Shown piece after piece: positions 30,689 to 41,500 of a DNA stretch of 45,623 bases; the stretch's first letter is position 1; every line of letters starts with the position of its first letter. The notes below the pieces were generated by a model that searched no databases, was not told the origin of the DNA, and saw only the letters and a list, made by a program, of their open reading frames with translations. This DNA is from Clostridia bacterium (GTDB lineage: Bacteria > Bacillota > Clostridia > Oscillospirales > CAG-272), in the NCBI GenBank assembly GCA_017456625.1, contig JAFTJB010000069.1:1-45623 (forward strand), in the 5' to 3' direction. The position numbers and the translations under genes are program-made.

Positions 30689-33600
30689 TCAATGATAGAC
30701 GGCAACGTAGCCGCTTGCGGGAATGGTATAGAGAACGCCATTATATACAAGTCTGACTGCGTAAGAGTTGTAGTTCAGCAGGAAGGTCTTGTATGCGGTC
30801 GTCTCATAGTTTCTTGCCGCGTTGAGTACACGGTCGCCGTAGGTTACCGCTACAACGGAATTCTTATCAACGGTGTACTCGTCTACTGTGGTGTTGGTGC
30901 TTGCACCGGGCTTGTTGGCGGGATCCGAGGTGGTAGGAGTCTCGATCTCAACCACACCAAGCTTGTTAAGATCATTCTTGTTGATCTTGACATCCTTGAT
31001 AGCAGACTCGATCGCCTTCTTTTCCGCATGGTCCGAAGGAACCTTGATCGAATCCTTCAGATCTACTGCCAGAAGGATCGCGGATCCCTCTTCATCATCG
31101 GAATAGATCGCACTGTTGGCATCAAAATCAGCCTTGAGCGTGCTCATTGCGGGATCAACGATTGCCAGATAATCAGCAAGCGCGGTCGCTGCGAGCTCGA
31201 TCTCCTCGCGATACATTGCCTTGATCTCGTCGGAGATCAGATTTGTAGAATTAACAACTGCAAGTGCTTCGTCGAGCTGAGTCTGCTTGGGAAGCGCGTT
31301 ATATGCGTTGTTCGCCTTTGCATTTGCAACGCGGAAGCTTGCAGATGCCTTCATAACGTTCTCCGCAGAGGTCTTCACTTCCTCAAGCTTTGCGCCGATC
31401 GCATCGATCGCAGCATCGATCTCCTCGTCGGTCGCATCCTCGCGAGCCGCCTCCTCGAGTTGTGCCTCGAAGAAGGTATTGAAGCCATCCACGAGCTCTA
31501 CGAGCTTTGTGTAGTTCTCCATCATGGAGGTGTAAGCCGCCTGCATATCGGAAAGTGCCGCATCCAGGATCTCAAACTCACCGTCTCCGGCAAGAATGTT
31601 ATCAACCACAACGCGCACCTCGGAAAGGGTCGTGATGGTGTTGAGTCTGTCTACCTCGTGGCTTGCATTGAGCTTGTCAAGAGCAGCCTTGAGCTCGTTA
31701 TCCATCTTTGCTTCCATCTCGGCAAGGTCGAGCACACGCTCTGCGATGCTATCGATGAAGCCATGACCGATGATGACCTTGGTCTGAAGGTCACGGAGCT
31801 GTGCGTTGAGCTCGTTGTAGTACGAGATTACGTCATCGCGCCAAATGTCATAACGTACGGAGTAGTTTTGGCTCAGGAAGATATCTTCCTTGAGGTAGGT
31901 GGTGTTCTGATAAGAAAGGAGGAAGTTGAAGCCTGCTCCGTTCTCAAGCGCCTTGAGGATCGCGTACTCGATGTTACTCTCCTCGTTGAGCGGCATTCCT
32001 GCAAACTGTACGTGTCCGTGAAGGACGGTACCGAGGAACGGAACTGCTGCTGCCGCGCTGTTATGGTGGCTGGAATCCAGATCAAGGTTGATGATGTGAT
32101 CCGCATAGCCCCAAGTGTAAGCGTTCGCGCTGTCGAGCATCACGTCGTACTGCTTTCCGTTTGCGTTCTTGATCGCATTCAGTGCATCGACCGTATGCTT
32201 CTTGCTATCCTCACGGTTGTAGGGATCATCCTCGTCAAAGTCGGAGTTGAGCGCGTTACCGAGAGATGCAAGAGAAATGCCGGAAACATCGTACTCACCG
32301 TAATTCTCCATCAGCTCGGTATAGAACTTGTCATAACGAGAAGGAGAAACTGCAAGCTGGTAGAAGGAAATGTACTTCTGCTGCGTTGCACTGTACACTC
32401 TCTTGGAGGTGTAACGGTTGTCGATGGTCTTGACAGCATCATCGTTGAGATAGGTGTTGTCAAACAGGGTGTTATCGCTGATGTAAGCGAAATCGAAGTC
32501 GGGATAAATACCGAGGTGACGGTTGTCATTTGCGGCATTGATCTCGTTTGCGATGCGAACCAGCTCCTTAAAGCCGTCCTCACCGCCGACTGCATCCTCC
32601 CACTCCAGATCGGAAGGAACGGTGGAATAGATACCGCCGTTTGCAAAGCCGGTCATCTTGAAGTTGATGTTGTTTACGCCTTCCTTGGAGAGCTCGTTAT
32701 ACATCGTTACGATATTCTCAAAGGTGGTCAGAGGAGTCATAACCTGAACGGGAAGCGTCATGATCGTCTGCTGGGTCTCCATCGCGCCGAATACCTCAAG
32801 ATAAAGCGGGATGTCTGCCTCAACGTCATTTGCCTCAAGCTTCGTAAGAGTTCCCTTACGGATCAGGTAATCACGGTAGAATTCTGCCATACCGAGCCAG
32901 GTCGTATCGTAGGTGACGTAGGAGGGATCCTTCGCCACAACGTCTGCCGCTCTGCTCTTGTCGGTCAGCATCTTATAGCGGATACTGACAGCACCCGTAT
33001 ATTTACGGTTGGAAACGACGGTGAACATGGTATCCCCCGATACGGAGATCGAGTCTGCCAGGTCATATTCATCGCTCGGTCTGGGGTTGAAGGTAGTGAG
33101 AATGGTATTATACTCACTCTCAACACCGGCATGGTAGGTCGCGATCTGTGCCAAGGAGTCACCCTCCTCAATGATCGCAACAAATCCGCGGGAGTACGCA
33201 TCCGCAGGCTGCTCGCTGACGGTAAAGTCAACCGAACCCAGCCCCCTTGCCTTTGCGCGGATCGCTTCAATGGTGGTATTGGAAGCCTCGTCGCTGACCT
33301 TTACGGTAGCACCCGTGGTCTTATCCACATACGAGTAGGTGTAAGAATAGATCTTCTCATTTGCTACAACACCGTAAACGGGATAACGAACAGGGGTCTG
33401 ATTGCGGATCTCGTGGATCGCGTGGTAAGCATAGTCGATGCCGTATACGGGCTGACCAAAGCTTGCGCCTGCTGCTTTTACGTCATCAAAATCGAAGATC
33501 GCACCTGCACCGTCCGGGAAGAAGGTGTAACCGTCATTGGTGTTGTGACCTGCTCCGATATAGGGGAGAATTTGGATGGACTGAAGAGTGAAGTTGTTCA

Positions 33601-34540
33601 TGTCGTAACGCAAGCCGTTACAAGGCATACGAACCGTCAATCCGTCAGCATCCACAGAATACTCGAGCGCCATCTTGAACAAGGGATAAGCGGTCTCAAC
33701 AGCCTTATATCCGGTCTCCGCGTGGTCCTCATCCATCATGTCAAAGGAGTAATCGGGACAGCACTTCTTGATAACCGCCTCGATCTGGTCAATGATCGCC
33801 TTCTCTAAGCTGGGAGCGATCTGCCAGAGGTCGGTGGTTGCCAAAATCGGCATCTTTTCAAGATACTCTTCTTTGTCGGAGTCCTTCAAAAAGCTCAAGG
33901 ACTGTCTGGTAAAGTAAACGCCGTCACTGCCGTCACCGTAGGTGAAATACTCGTACTCGGTAAAGGAAATGATTCCCTCCTCATACGCCTTCTCGATCGG
34001 ACCGAGAATGTATTCCTGATAACGGGTGTCGGTAATACGGTAAGGAACGAGCTTTCTCGTTGCCTCCTCACCGATGGAGTAGTCTACGCGAATACCGCTT
34101 TCAATTTTGGTAGCGGTAAGCTGTCCGAGCGCTGCGGCATCGGCGAAGCTGTAAAGCTTGATGATCTCGCCGCTGGTGCTCTTTGCGTTGACCAAGATCT
34201 GTGAGAGCAGATGCTCCGTGCTTTCACTGTCGTCATCCGCCTTGGAGTTACCGACGTCGTAGGGGTTGGTGAACAGGATATTACCCGTTGCCAATTCCTT
34301 TACGGCAACCTCACCCGTGAGGGGATTGACACGCATCTCGTAGCCATCCTTGACGAAGGGCATCGTCATACTCTCAAACTTATCCTCGGGAGTATTGTAG
34401 ATCTGCGTGATATAAATGCTGACGTCGTTGGCAGATACCTCCTCGTCATCAGCCGATACGCTGATCGACATCCCCGAAAATGCGCCGAGCACCATGAGGA
34501 CAGCTAAAAATGCAGAAATGATTTTATTAAATTTTTTCAT
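30689..34540 (-). CDS. secreted DUF5696-type protein, possible glycosidase-like
   Basis: 1283 residues. A signal peptide (1-31) ends before SADDEEVSAND; there is no lipobox and no membrane anchor. The N-terminal half (about 40-570) is beta-rich. Residues about 575-910 look like a (beta/alpha) barrel: LPLYLEVFGAM, INFKMTGFANGG, IYPDFDFAYIS (about 675-685), YDVMLDSANAY, VQFAGMPLNEESN (about 842-854). Residues about 925-1195 form a long charged helical, coiled-coil-like insert, and the end (…TYGDRVLNAARNY…FLLNYNSYAVRLVYNGVLYTIP) returns to a beta domain. I assign DUF5696 from memory of such proteins beside sugar ABC genes in Firmicutes. A glycoside hydrolase role is inference; candidate acids are in DFDFAY and NEES. 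Confidence 0.75.
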   Translation of the reverse strand: MKKFNKIISAFLAVLMVLGAFSGMSISVSADDEEVSANDVSIYITQIYNTPEDKFESMTMPFVKDGYEMRVNPLTGEVAVKELATGNILFTNPYDVGNSKADDDSESTEHLLSQILVNAKSTSGEIIKLYSFADAAALGQLTATKIESGIRVDYSIGEEATRKLVPYRITDTRYQEYILGPIEKAYEEGIISFTEYEYFTYGDGSDGVYFTRQSLSFLKDSDKEEYLEKMPILATTDLWQIAPSLEKAIIDQIEAVIKKCCPDYSFDMMDEDHAETGYKAVETAYPLFKMALEYSVDADGLTVRMPCNGLRYDMNNFTLQSIQILPYIGAGHNTNDGYTFFPDGAGAIFDFDDVKAAGASFGQPVYGIDYAYHAIHEIRNQTPVRYPVYGVVANEKIYSYTYSYVDKTTGATVKVSDEASNTTIEAIRAKARGLGSVDFTVSEQPADAYSRGFVAIIEEGDSLAQIATYHAGVESEYNTILTTFNPRPSDEYDLADSISVSGDTMFTVVSNRKYTGAVSIRYKMLTDKSRAADVVAKDPSYVTYDTTWLGMAEFYRDYLIRKGTLTKLEANDVEADIPLYLEVFGAMETQQTIMTLPVQVMTPLTTFENIVTMYNELSKEGVNNINFKMTGFANGGIYSTVPSDLEWEDAVGGEDGFKELVRIANEINAANDNRHLGIYPDFDFAYISDNTLFDNTYLNDDAVKTIDNRYTSKRVYSATQQKYISFYQLAVSPSRYDKFYTELMENYGEYDVSGISLASLGNALNSDFDEDDPYNREDSKKHTVDALNAIKNANGKQYDVMLDSANAYTWGYADHIINLDLDSSHHNSAAAAVPFLGTVLHGHVQFAGMPLNEESNIEYAILKALENGAGFNFLLSYQNTTYLKEDIFLSQNYSVRYDIWRDDVISYYNELNAQLRDLQTKVIIGHGFIDSIAERVLDLAEMEAKMDNELKAALDKLNASHEVDRLNTITTLSEVRVVVDNILAGDGEFEILDAALSDMQAAYTSMMENYTKLVELVDGFNTFFEAQLEEAAREDATDEEIDAAIDAIGAKLEEVKTSAENVMKASASFRVANAKANNAYNALPKQTQLDEALAVVNSTNLISDEIKAMYREEIELAATALADYLAIVDPAMSTLKADFDANSAIYSDDEEGSAILLAVDLKDSIKVPSDHAEKKAIESAIKDVKINKNDLNKLGVVEIETPTTSDPANKPGASTNTTVDEYTVDKNSVVAVTYGDRVLNAARNYETTAYKTFLLNYNSYAVRLVYNGVLYTIPASGYVAVYH

Positions 34541-34559
34541 TTTATAACCTCCTCAAAAT

Positions 34560-36719
34560 TTATGCCCGGTACTGAATCTCTGTAATGATGTTGGTTACCA
34601 AACTGATCAGCTTGGAAAGCAACATACCAAACAGCAATACGATAAATACAATGAAGATCATCGCAACAAGAGTTCCGAGAATGCAAATAAAGTTCTTACC
34701 CAGGGAATAATCGTGCGTGACCATGGTTCCGAAGAACAGGAGCAAGCCTACCCAAACGAAGGAGACCGTGGTGAGCATCGAGATGATTCCCGCCTCGTCC
34801 GCGGAAATCCAGTTGGATGCAAGCGTGGAGGGGATGATCAGAAGGATCATCGGGAGCAAGGAGTAGCAAACTGCAATGAAGATATTCTTCATACTTCCCT
34901 CACCCTCAAACAGAGTGGTCAAGCACCAGTTACCAACCACGAAGAGCATCACGAGCAGGATCACGAGCAGGACCTGCGTAAAGAGCGAGCCCGTCTCGCC
35001 CGTGGGGTTGAGAACGTAGCCGCGACCAACGCTCTGATAGAAGAACGTCACGACCGTCAGTCCCAAGAATACCAAAGCCGCGCGAACCGCTCCGCGGTTC
35101 TCGTGCTTGAGGTCATAGAAGCCGTCGAACGGATGGAAGATCACGTAGAAGCCATAGAGAAGCTCCTGACCAAAGGTCTTTCTCTCCTTACCGTCGGTGG
35201 AAACGCGCTTGTTGACCTTTGCAGCCCAGCCAAGGAACTTGATGAGCAGTACAATGGCAACGATAACGCCGAGCACCATAGGAATGAACCAATCGGACAT
35301 CCATTCCTTACGAACTTCCTTATAGGACTGCGACCAGCTCTCGGTGTCGTAAGCCTTTTCATAGTAGGAAAGAGCCTGCTCATACTCACCGCTACGGTAG
35401 AGGGAGTTACCGATACCGATATACGCTGCATCGAAGTTCGAGTTTCTCTGGAGAACCGACTCCCAGCACTGGATCGCGTACTCGTTATCGAGCGCGTTCT
35501 CTGCCGCAATCGCCTGCAGGAGAAGATCTCCGTACTCGGTTCTTTCATAAACTGTCAGACGAACGCCGCTGGCATTGTCGAGGACCAAAAGATTGTCACC
35601 CTGGTAAGTGACCGCAACGATATCGGAAATGTTACCAAGGAACATACCCTCGTCACCGAAGGCGAACAAAAGATTTCCGTTGTAATCGTAGGTATAGAGC
35701 TTCTGACGCTTGCTGTCTGCAATCGTCCAAGTCTTTTCGGGACCCGTAGCAACGTCAATGATGGTCGACGCACCGACGGGAATTCCCTTCTTTGCATCTC
35801 GAGAGGTGCTGGAGAAGTCAACCTCACCCGCGGGCGGCCAGAAGCCGTTACGTCTCATGATTTCATCGCCTGCGGGGTTGAGGAGCTTAACGGGCATATT
35901 CTTACCGTCCTTCTCCTGTGCCTTGATCGCACTCTCAACGGTTCCCTCCGAAAGAGAGGAGGAGGTGACGTAAATAAAGCCGTCGGAGCTGATGCAGATG
36001 TTGTTAAATCCGGTTGCAACAACGCTATCCTCAAGCTTCTTCTGCTCGTCGGTCTGGAAGCGCTTCCAGATGATTTCCCATGCGCTCAGGGTAACCTTTT
36101 GCGCACCGATAAATCCTACGAAGCCGCCGGTGGAGTCCATAACGATGACACCCTGGCTGCACGCGCTGGAAATCACGTAAATTCTGCCATACTGGTCGAT
36201 CGCCATTGCAACGGGAACGTACTCCTTGGAGGAGATCAGCTGGCTGTTGGGGGCATCGATGATACGCTTGTAGTTACCCTCACGGTCAAATACGACCAGA
36301 CGGAACTTACCGGTATCGCATACCCAGATCTCGTCCTCGGTAACGAATACGCCCTGCGGTCCGGACAGCGCATCCAGGTTGCCGCCGCGCTCGTCACTCT
36401 TAAAGGTGGAGATTTCCTTATAAAATCTGTAGTTGGAATTCAGAATAACGATTCTGTTATTCTTCGAGTCAGCAATGTAAATTCTGCCCTCGTGGTCGGT
36501 AAGAAGATCCTTGGGCGTGTTAAAGTTCACGTCCATACCCATTGCCTTGTAGTCCAGCGAGCTGGATGCGTTATAGGCATCGGGCGAATAGAGTGCTTCG
36601 CCGTTGATCGAGTAGGTGTAGGTCTGATATGCAGACGATGCACCGGCTCCCACGATCAACGAGGAACCAATCATCATCAAGGACAATACGACCAACAATA
36701 TTGATGTTAATTTCTTCAT
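34560..36719 (-). CDS. signal peptide-NHL propeller-TPR-Yip1 membrane protein
   Basis: 719 residues in a rare order. A signal peptide (1-30) is followed by an NHL-type beta-propeller (about 55-395; repeats such as GRIYIADSKNNRIVIL, GVFVTEDEIWVCDTGKFRLV, DQYGRIYVIS). One or two TPRs follow (about 400-465; AAYIGIGNSLYRSGEYEQAL), then a membrane helix (about 480-503) and a Yip1-type domain (about 530-719) with about five membrane helices. The propeller and TPRs should be extracellular. Such proteins are annotated as Yip1-family in Firmicutes sugar loci; no function is established to my knowledge. A scaffold that holds secreted partners near the permeases is a guess. AAGGAGG precedes the ATG. Confidence 0.85.
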   Translation of the reverse strand: MKKLTSILLVVLSLMMIGSSLIVGAGASSAYQTYTYSINGEALYSPDAYNASSSLDYKAMGMDVNFNTPKDLLTDHEGRIYIADSKNNRIVILNSNYRFYKEISTFKSDERGGNLDALSGPQGVFVTEDEIWVCDTGKFRLVVFDREGNYKRIIDAPNSQLISSKEYVPVAMAIDQYGRIYVISSACSQGVIVMDSTGGFVGFIGAQKVTLSAWEIIWKRFQTDEQKKLEDSVVATGFNNICISSDGFIYVTSSSLSEGTVESAIKAQEKDGKNMPVKLLNPAGDEIMRRNGFWPPAGEVDFSSTSRDAKKGIPVGASTIIDVATGPEKTWTIADSKRQKLYTYDYNGNLLFAFGDEGMFLGNISDIVAVTYQGDNLLVLDNASGVRLTVYERTEYGDLLLQAIAAENALDNEYAIQCWESVLQRNSNFDAAYIGIGNSLYRSGEYEQALSYYEKAYDTESWSQSYKEVRKEWMSDWFIPMVLGVIVAIVLLIKFLGWAAKVNKRVSTDGKERKTFGQELLYGFYVIFHPFDGFYDLKHENRGAVRAALVFLGLTVVTFFYQSVGRGYVLNPTGETGSLFTQVLLVILLVMLFVVGNWCLTTLFEGEGSMKNIFIAVCYSLLPMILLIIPSTLASNWISADEAGIISMLTTVSFVWVGLLLFFGTMVTHDYSLGKNFICILGTLVAMIFIVFIVLLFGMLLSKLISLVTNIITEIQYRA

Positions 36720-36729
36720 ATTGTCCTCC

Positions 36730-37605
36730 TTAATCCTTCATACCGCTTGAGCCCATCGTCTCAATAATGTTGGACTGCGTAATGACGAAGACCAAAATCG
36801 GTACCGCCATCATCAAGACCGTCGATGCTGCAGATGCACCCGCACGCTTGATACCGCCCGCGGTGATCTGACCGATCGCGTAGTTGAACGACTTGAGCTG
36901 CTCGGAATAAATATAAATGGAAGAACCTTGGTTCCACAAGCCCTGGAACGAATACACGATCAAGGTCAGCCACGCGGGCTTAACCATAGGCATCGCGATC
37001 GTCCAATAGGTTTTAATCTCACTTGCACCGTCAAGTCTCGCACTCTCCAAAACGGCATCGGTAATACCCGAATCCATGAACTGCTTCATCAGGTACAGAC
37101 CAAGGGTGGATCCCCAAGCGGGAATGATGATTGCAAGATAGGTATCAACCATCTTGAAGGTACTCATCAAAATGAAGCTGGTGATCGCCGTAACGGTCGA
37201 GTGGAACATCAGAGACGTCTGAATGGTCTTAAAGATCGTTCTGCCGCCCGGGAACTTGATCTTTGCCAGCGCGTATGCTGCCATCGAAGCGATGAACAGG
37301 TGACCGAAGGTACCTGCAACGGATGTGAAGATCGTGTTGAAGATGTAACGTGAGAACGGCACCCACGAGGAGTTCATCAGCGTGAACAGATCCTTATAGT
37401 TGGAAAGCGTGGGGTTCATAACGTAGAAACGCGGAGGATACATCCACAATTCGTCAAGAGGCTTGAGAGATTGCATCAGGACGTATGCCATAGGCAGGAA
37501 CATGAAGATTCCCAGCAAAAACAGAATGACGGTAATACCTGCGTCGCCTCCGGCAGAACGCGCTAATACGACTTTATGCTTTCTTGTTCTTAATTTCTTT
37601 GCCAT
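36730..37605 (-). CDS. sugar ABC transporter permease, MalG-like (pair 1)
   Basis: 291 residues, normal length for the MalG/CUT1 group, with six predicted membrane helices and an intact EAA loop (LESARLDGASEIKTYWTIAMP). It starts 1 bp after the stop codon of the MalF-like gene, so translation is coupled. It lacks the large insert found in the pair-2 MalG-like protein. The C-terminus (…FVITQSNIIETMGSSGMKD) is the typical cytoplasmic tail that contacts the ATPase. Confidence 0.93.
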   Translation of the reverse strand: MAKKLRTRKHKVVLARSAGGDAGITVILFLLGIFMFLPMAYVLMQSLKPLDELWMYPPRFYVMNPTLSNYKDLFTLMNSSWVPFSRYIFNTIFTSVAGTFGHLFIASMAAYALAKIKFPGGRTIFKTIQTSLMFHSTVTAITSFILMSTFKMVDTYLAIIIPAWGSTLGLYLMKQFMDSGITDAVLESARLDGASEIKTYWTIAMPMVKPAWLTLIVYSFQGLWNQGSSIYIYSEQLKSFNYAIGQITAGGIKRAGASAASTVLMMAVPILVFVITQSNIIETMGSSGMKD

Positions 37606-37606
37606 A

Positions 37607-38554
37607 TTACGTACCTACCTTTGAGAGTGCCTTCTTGATGACCATGTTCGTACCGATCATGATCAAGAACAGCACGGTTGCGATCGCCGAAGAGTAACCA
37701 ATTTCATAACGTTGAGTACCGTAGTCCTCCAAGTGGTGCATGATGGTATGCGCCGCGTAGTCAACGGACGGGAATCCGCAGAGTGCTGTAACAACGCCAC
37801 CAAAGCCGAATGCTCCGGTGATCGCCATGACTGCACCGAACATCAGCTGCGGCTTCATGTTCGGCAGCGTGATGTACCAAAGCTCCTGCCAACGGTTTCT
37901 GATACCGTCGACCGCGCCTGCCTCGAACTGTGCCTTATCAACACCCTGCAAGCCCGCGATAAAGGACAGGAAGGACGTACCGAGAGAGGTCCAGAGGGCG
38001 ACGACGATACACAGGGGCATAACGTAATCCGCATCCTGGAACCACGCCACAGGCTCGGTGATAAATCCGATCTCCATGAGCGTTGCATTGACCCAACCGT
38101 AGGAGTCCGCGGAGAACAGGGTACCCCAGATGAGGTACACCTGTCCGGCGATGGACGGCGAGTAGAAGACCAAGGTAACCACCGCACGAATTCTGGGCGG
38201 CAGCTCGTTGATGAACCACGCTACGAGGAAGGACATGATGTAGGAAGCAGGTCCTACGATAACTGCGAAAATAAGAGTATTCTGTGCTGCGATAAGGAAG
38301 ATATCATCGGCAAAGAACAGGTTGATGTAGTTCTCAAGTCCGACAAAATTAGGCCACTGCAGCATGTTAAAATCAGTAAAACTGATGACCACGGAAAGAA
38401 GGACGGGAGTGATGGTGAAGAGCGTGAAGACGACCATGTAAGGCGCGATCAACGCATACGCGACCTTATTCTTCTTCATCTCTTTCCAGATCCACTGCCG
38501 ATAGGTCATATCCTTTCTGGCAACAGCTTTACGTTCGGCTGTTTTCTTTGACAT
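37607..38554 (-). CDS. sugar ABC transporter permease, MalF-like (pair 1)
   Basis: 315 residues with six predicted membrane helices and a basic cytoplasmic N-terminus. The EAA loop is present (EAGAVDGIRNRWQELWYITLP). It follows the solute-binding-protein gene with a 45-bp gap, and AAAGGAG precedes the ATG, so it is the direct translocation partner of that protein. Length and layout are ordinary for CUT1-type sugar transporters. Confidence 0.93.
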   Translation of the reverse strand: MSKKTAERKAVARKDMTYRQWIWKEMKKNKVAYALIAPYMVVFTLFTITPVLLSVVISFTDFNMLQWPNFVGLENYINLFFADDIFLIAAQNTLIFAVIVGPASYIMSFLVAWFINELPPRIRAVVTLVFYSPSIAGQVYLIWGTLFSADSYGWVNATLMEIGFITEPVAWFQDADYVMPLCIVVALWTSLGTSFLSFIAGLQGVDKAQFEAGAVDGIRNRWQELWYITLPNMKPQLMFGAVMAITGAFGFGGVVTALCGFPSVDYAAHTIMHHLEDYGTQRYEIGYSSAIATVLFLIMIGTNMVIKKALSKVGT

Positions 38555-38599
38555 TTGCTCTCTTTCTCCTTTAAAGATTAAGATTGTGACCGGAAGCGA

Positions 38600-41500
38600 T
38601 TAGTAAGTAGCAAGTGCATTTGCCGCATCCTTGAAGCACTGTGCGGTAAAGTACAGAAGCTTCTGCTCGGAAAGGCTGTCAATGGAGTATCCGCCATTCT
38701 TGGGTTCGGAGGTCTGCTTGCTGACTCGAACGAAATAGGAGGGAGTTTCCACACCTTCATCGGGCAGGAATTTCATGATCTCGTCGGAGAGGACGAGCAA
38801 ACGCTTGATGTGTGCCTCATCGTCGTTGGAGATCTTCATGTTTGCGATAATTGCATCTGCCTCGGCAAGGAACGCAGCGTATGCCGCCTTGTTGTGGTTT
38901 GCCTTCAATACAGCGATTGCTTCCTCGGCTTGGCCCATTCTCTTCTCGGAAAGGTTTACACCTGTCTCAAGGATTTCCAGATTGAACTCCTCGCGCTTAC
39001 GGGTGATCTCTTTGTTGATCGTGTTGATATAGCTGCGGAGCTCGGTAATGGGATCCTCGTTATCGTTGTATGCAGAAAGGAATGCAAAGTTGGTGTAACG
39101 TCCCAAAATGTAGCTACCGGGGTAGTTGGGAACGGACGCCAGATTGTTGAACTGTGCTTCGACCTGCTTGAGCTCTGCCTCGGTCCAAGGCATGTTCTCA
39201 AGTGCGGTCATGTTCGCGGTCGGGTGCTTTGCGGAGTCACCGATGATCGCAACCATCTCGTTGGAGAACTCTGCCTGCGCATAGTCTCCGGTGAACCACT
39301 TCATGTACTCCCAGGATGCGCCGATCTTCTCGGTACCCTTGATCATAACGCTTGCGGAAGCGGTAGAGATGGAGGAGTTATTAATGTAGGTTTTGCCCGT
39401 CTCGGGATCGACATGCTCAATACCGGGCAGCGGCACGAACGACCATACACCCTCAAGCTCGGTTGCAAAGACCTTGAGCTGGTTGTAAAGTCCGACGTAC
39501 TCGGAAATGACGATCGGCATCTCACCGGTTCTGAAACGGTTCGCCGCGTTGTAGGAATAGGGGAAGGAATACTGTGTGAAGAGCTCGCACATCTTCTGGA
39601 AGGAGCTCTCACCGAGCTGAGAGTCGAGGTTGATTCTCATACCGTTGTCGGCAAAGAGCTCGCCGCCCATCTGGTAGAGGAACATCTGATAGTTAACCGG
39701 AACACCGATCTCCATGTTGTTGGATTCCAGCATAGCCTGTACGTTGTAGACCTCGTTCCATGTGGTGGGAATATCAATTCCGAGGTCGGCAAGAATATCG
39801 ATACGGACGAACATCATCGGGAACTGCTGTGTCTCGGGGAGACCGTAGTAGTGCGTGACGTCATCCGCGTCCTCCATACGGAAGACGATCATTGCAGCCT
39901 CGTTAAACTGCTTCTTGACCTCCTCGAAGCCCTCCAAGCCCTCGATCTCCTGGAGCGCTCCACGGATCGCGTAGTTGATTACGGTACCCTGTGCAAGGCC
40001 CATATAAACGTCCGGTCCGAGACCTGCTAATATAGAAGGAAGCAAAGTTCCGCCCGCAACGAGCTTCAGGTCAACGGCAATGCGTCCCTGTGTGACGTTG
40101 TTGGTGAAGTCGTTGGTACACATATTACGAACGACCTGCAGCTGGTCACGACCGTAGGAAGCCTCATCAGTAGCGGCACCGGAAACCATCCATACCTCAA
40201 TGTTCTCTGCGGCAGAATCGGTATCCATTGCACCCATACTGTTGTAGTCACGGAAGAAGCTCTGGAAGAACGCCGAGATCTCGTGGATCATGCGCTGGAA
40301 GAAGTTACCCTCTGCCTCGGGAAGCTCCGTGCTTGCAGGCTGAATGAGAATATAGTCGAGCTGAAGCGGCTGGGTCTTCGCATCGGTCAGGAAGGTACCG
40401 AGCGAACCAACGTAGCTCTTATAGTTATCAAGGTTCTTTGCGATCTCGTCCTCGTCCTTGACCATTCTGTCAAGCAAGTTCGTAAGCTGGTCGCAAATAC
40501 CGGAGTAGGTAGATGCAACACCCGCGGTCTCCTTCAGCATAGCGGAGATCGCCTCGAGACGGGAGATCTGTGCAAACATATTCTTAATGGTATTGGGAAG
40601 CAGACGGTAGAAGCCGTAGTCACGGTAATCATCGGGATCTGCACCCGTCAGCTTCAAAATGCTGAGGTAGTCGTCGTTGAGGTTATTCAGAATATCCTCG
40701 ACCTCACGGACCAGACCGCTCATGGAGCCGAGCGTAACCTCAAAGCGAATGGTATAGACAACGCCGCGCTCCAAGTAGATCTGATATACGGAATTTCCGT
40801 CAGAGAGCGCCGTTACCTGCCAGCCGGTGTCATAATCGTAGCGATGCGCGCTTGCCTCTGCAAACGGAACACCGTTGTAGTAGCCGTAGGTATTGTTGAA
40901 GGTCTTCTTGTAATCCGCCTCGCTTGCGTAGTCGGTGAAGATCTGAAGCGAGCGGTTGACGTAAAGACCGTCAAGGTAACTCTGCTGGAAGCGGGAAACG
41001 ATATCATACATTCCGGAGGTGTCTACCGCAAACTTATACTCCACCCATTGACCGGAGGTAGCCCACTTCTCGGTACCGATGGTATTGAGGAGGATCTTCT
41101 TGGTGCTTGAAGGAGAGGTGATGGGAGAGATACGGTCCTCAATCGGATAAACAACGTTGGTCGAGGTATTGGAGGTGTTCTCCGCCTCGATCTTTACGGT
41201 GGTCTGTCCTGCGGTCAAGCCAACTCCGTTCTTGAGCGCATTGATATAGGTCTCGTACGTATCGGCGGACTCATAGGGAGTCAGGATGATCTGCGACAGC
41301 ACCATCGGCTCGTTGATACCCTCAAGCATCAAAGAGAGCTCACCGTTCTCATCGGGCGTGAGGATAAATCCGAAGTCATCACTGAAGAAGCCGCTTCCGT
41401 CGCGCAGCGTGTATGTCGTCCACTCGGGAACCTGCTGCATGCTCGGACGAAGCTCGTTGCCGTCGGCGTCGGTCGTAAAGAAACGAAGCTCGTAGGTGTC

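Noticed and set aside
30575..33808. 1077-codon open frame on the plus strand opposite the DUF5696-type gene
   Set aside because: Same mirror effect; the opposite frame has a signal peptide, a ribosome binding site and operon context.
34713..36704. 663-codon open frame opposite the NHL/TPR/Yip1 gene
   Set aside because: Low-complexity charged translation without motifs; shadow of the minus-strand gene.
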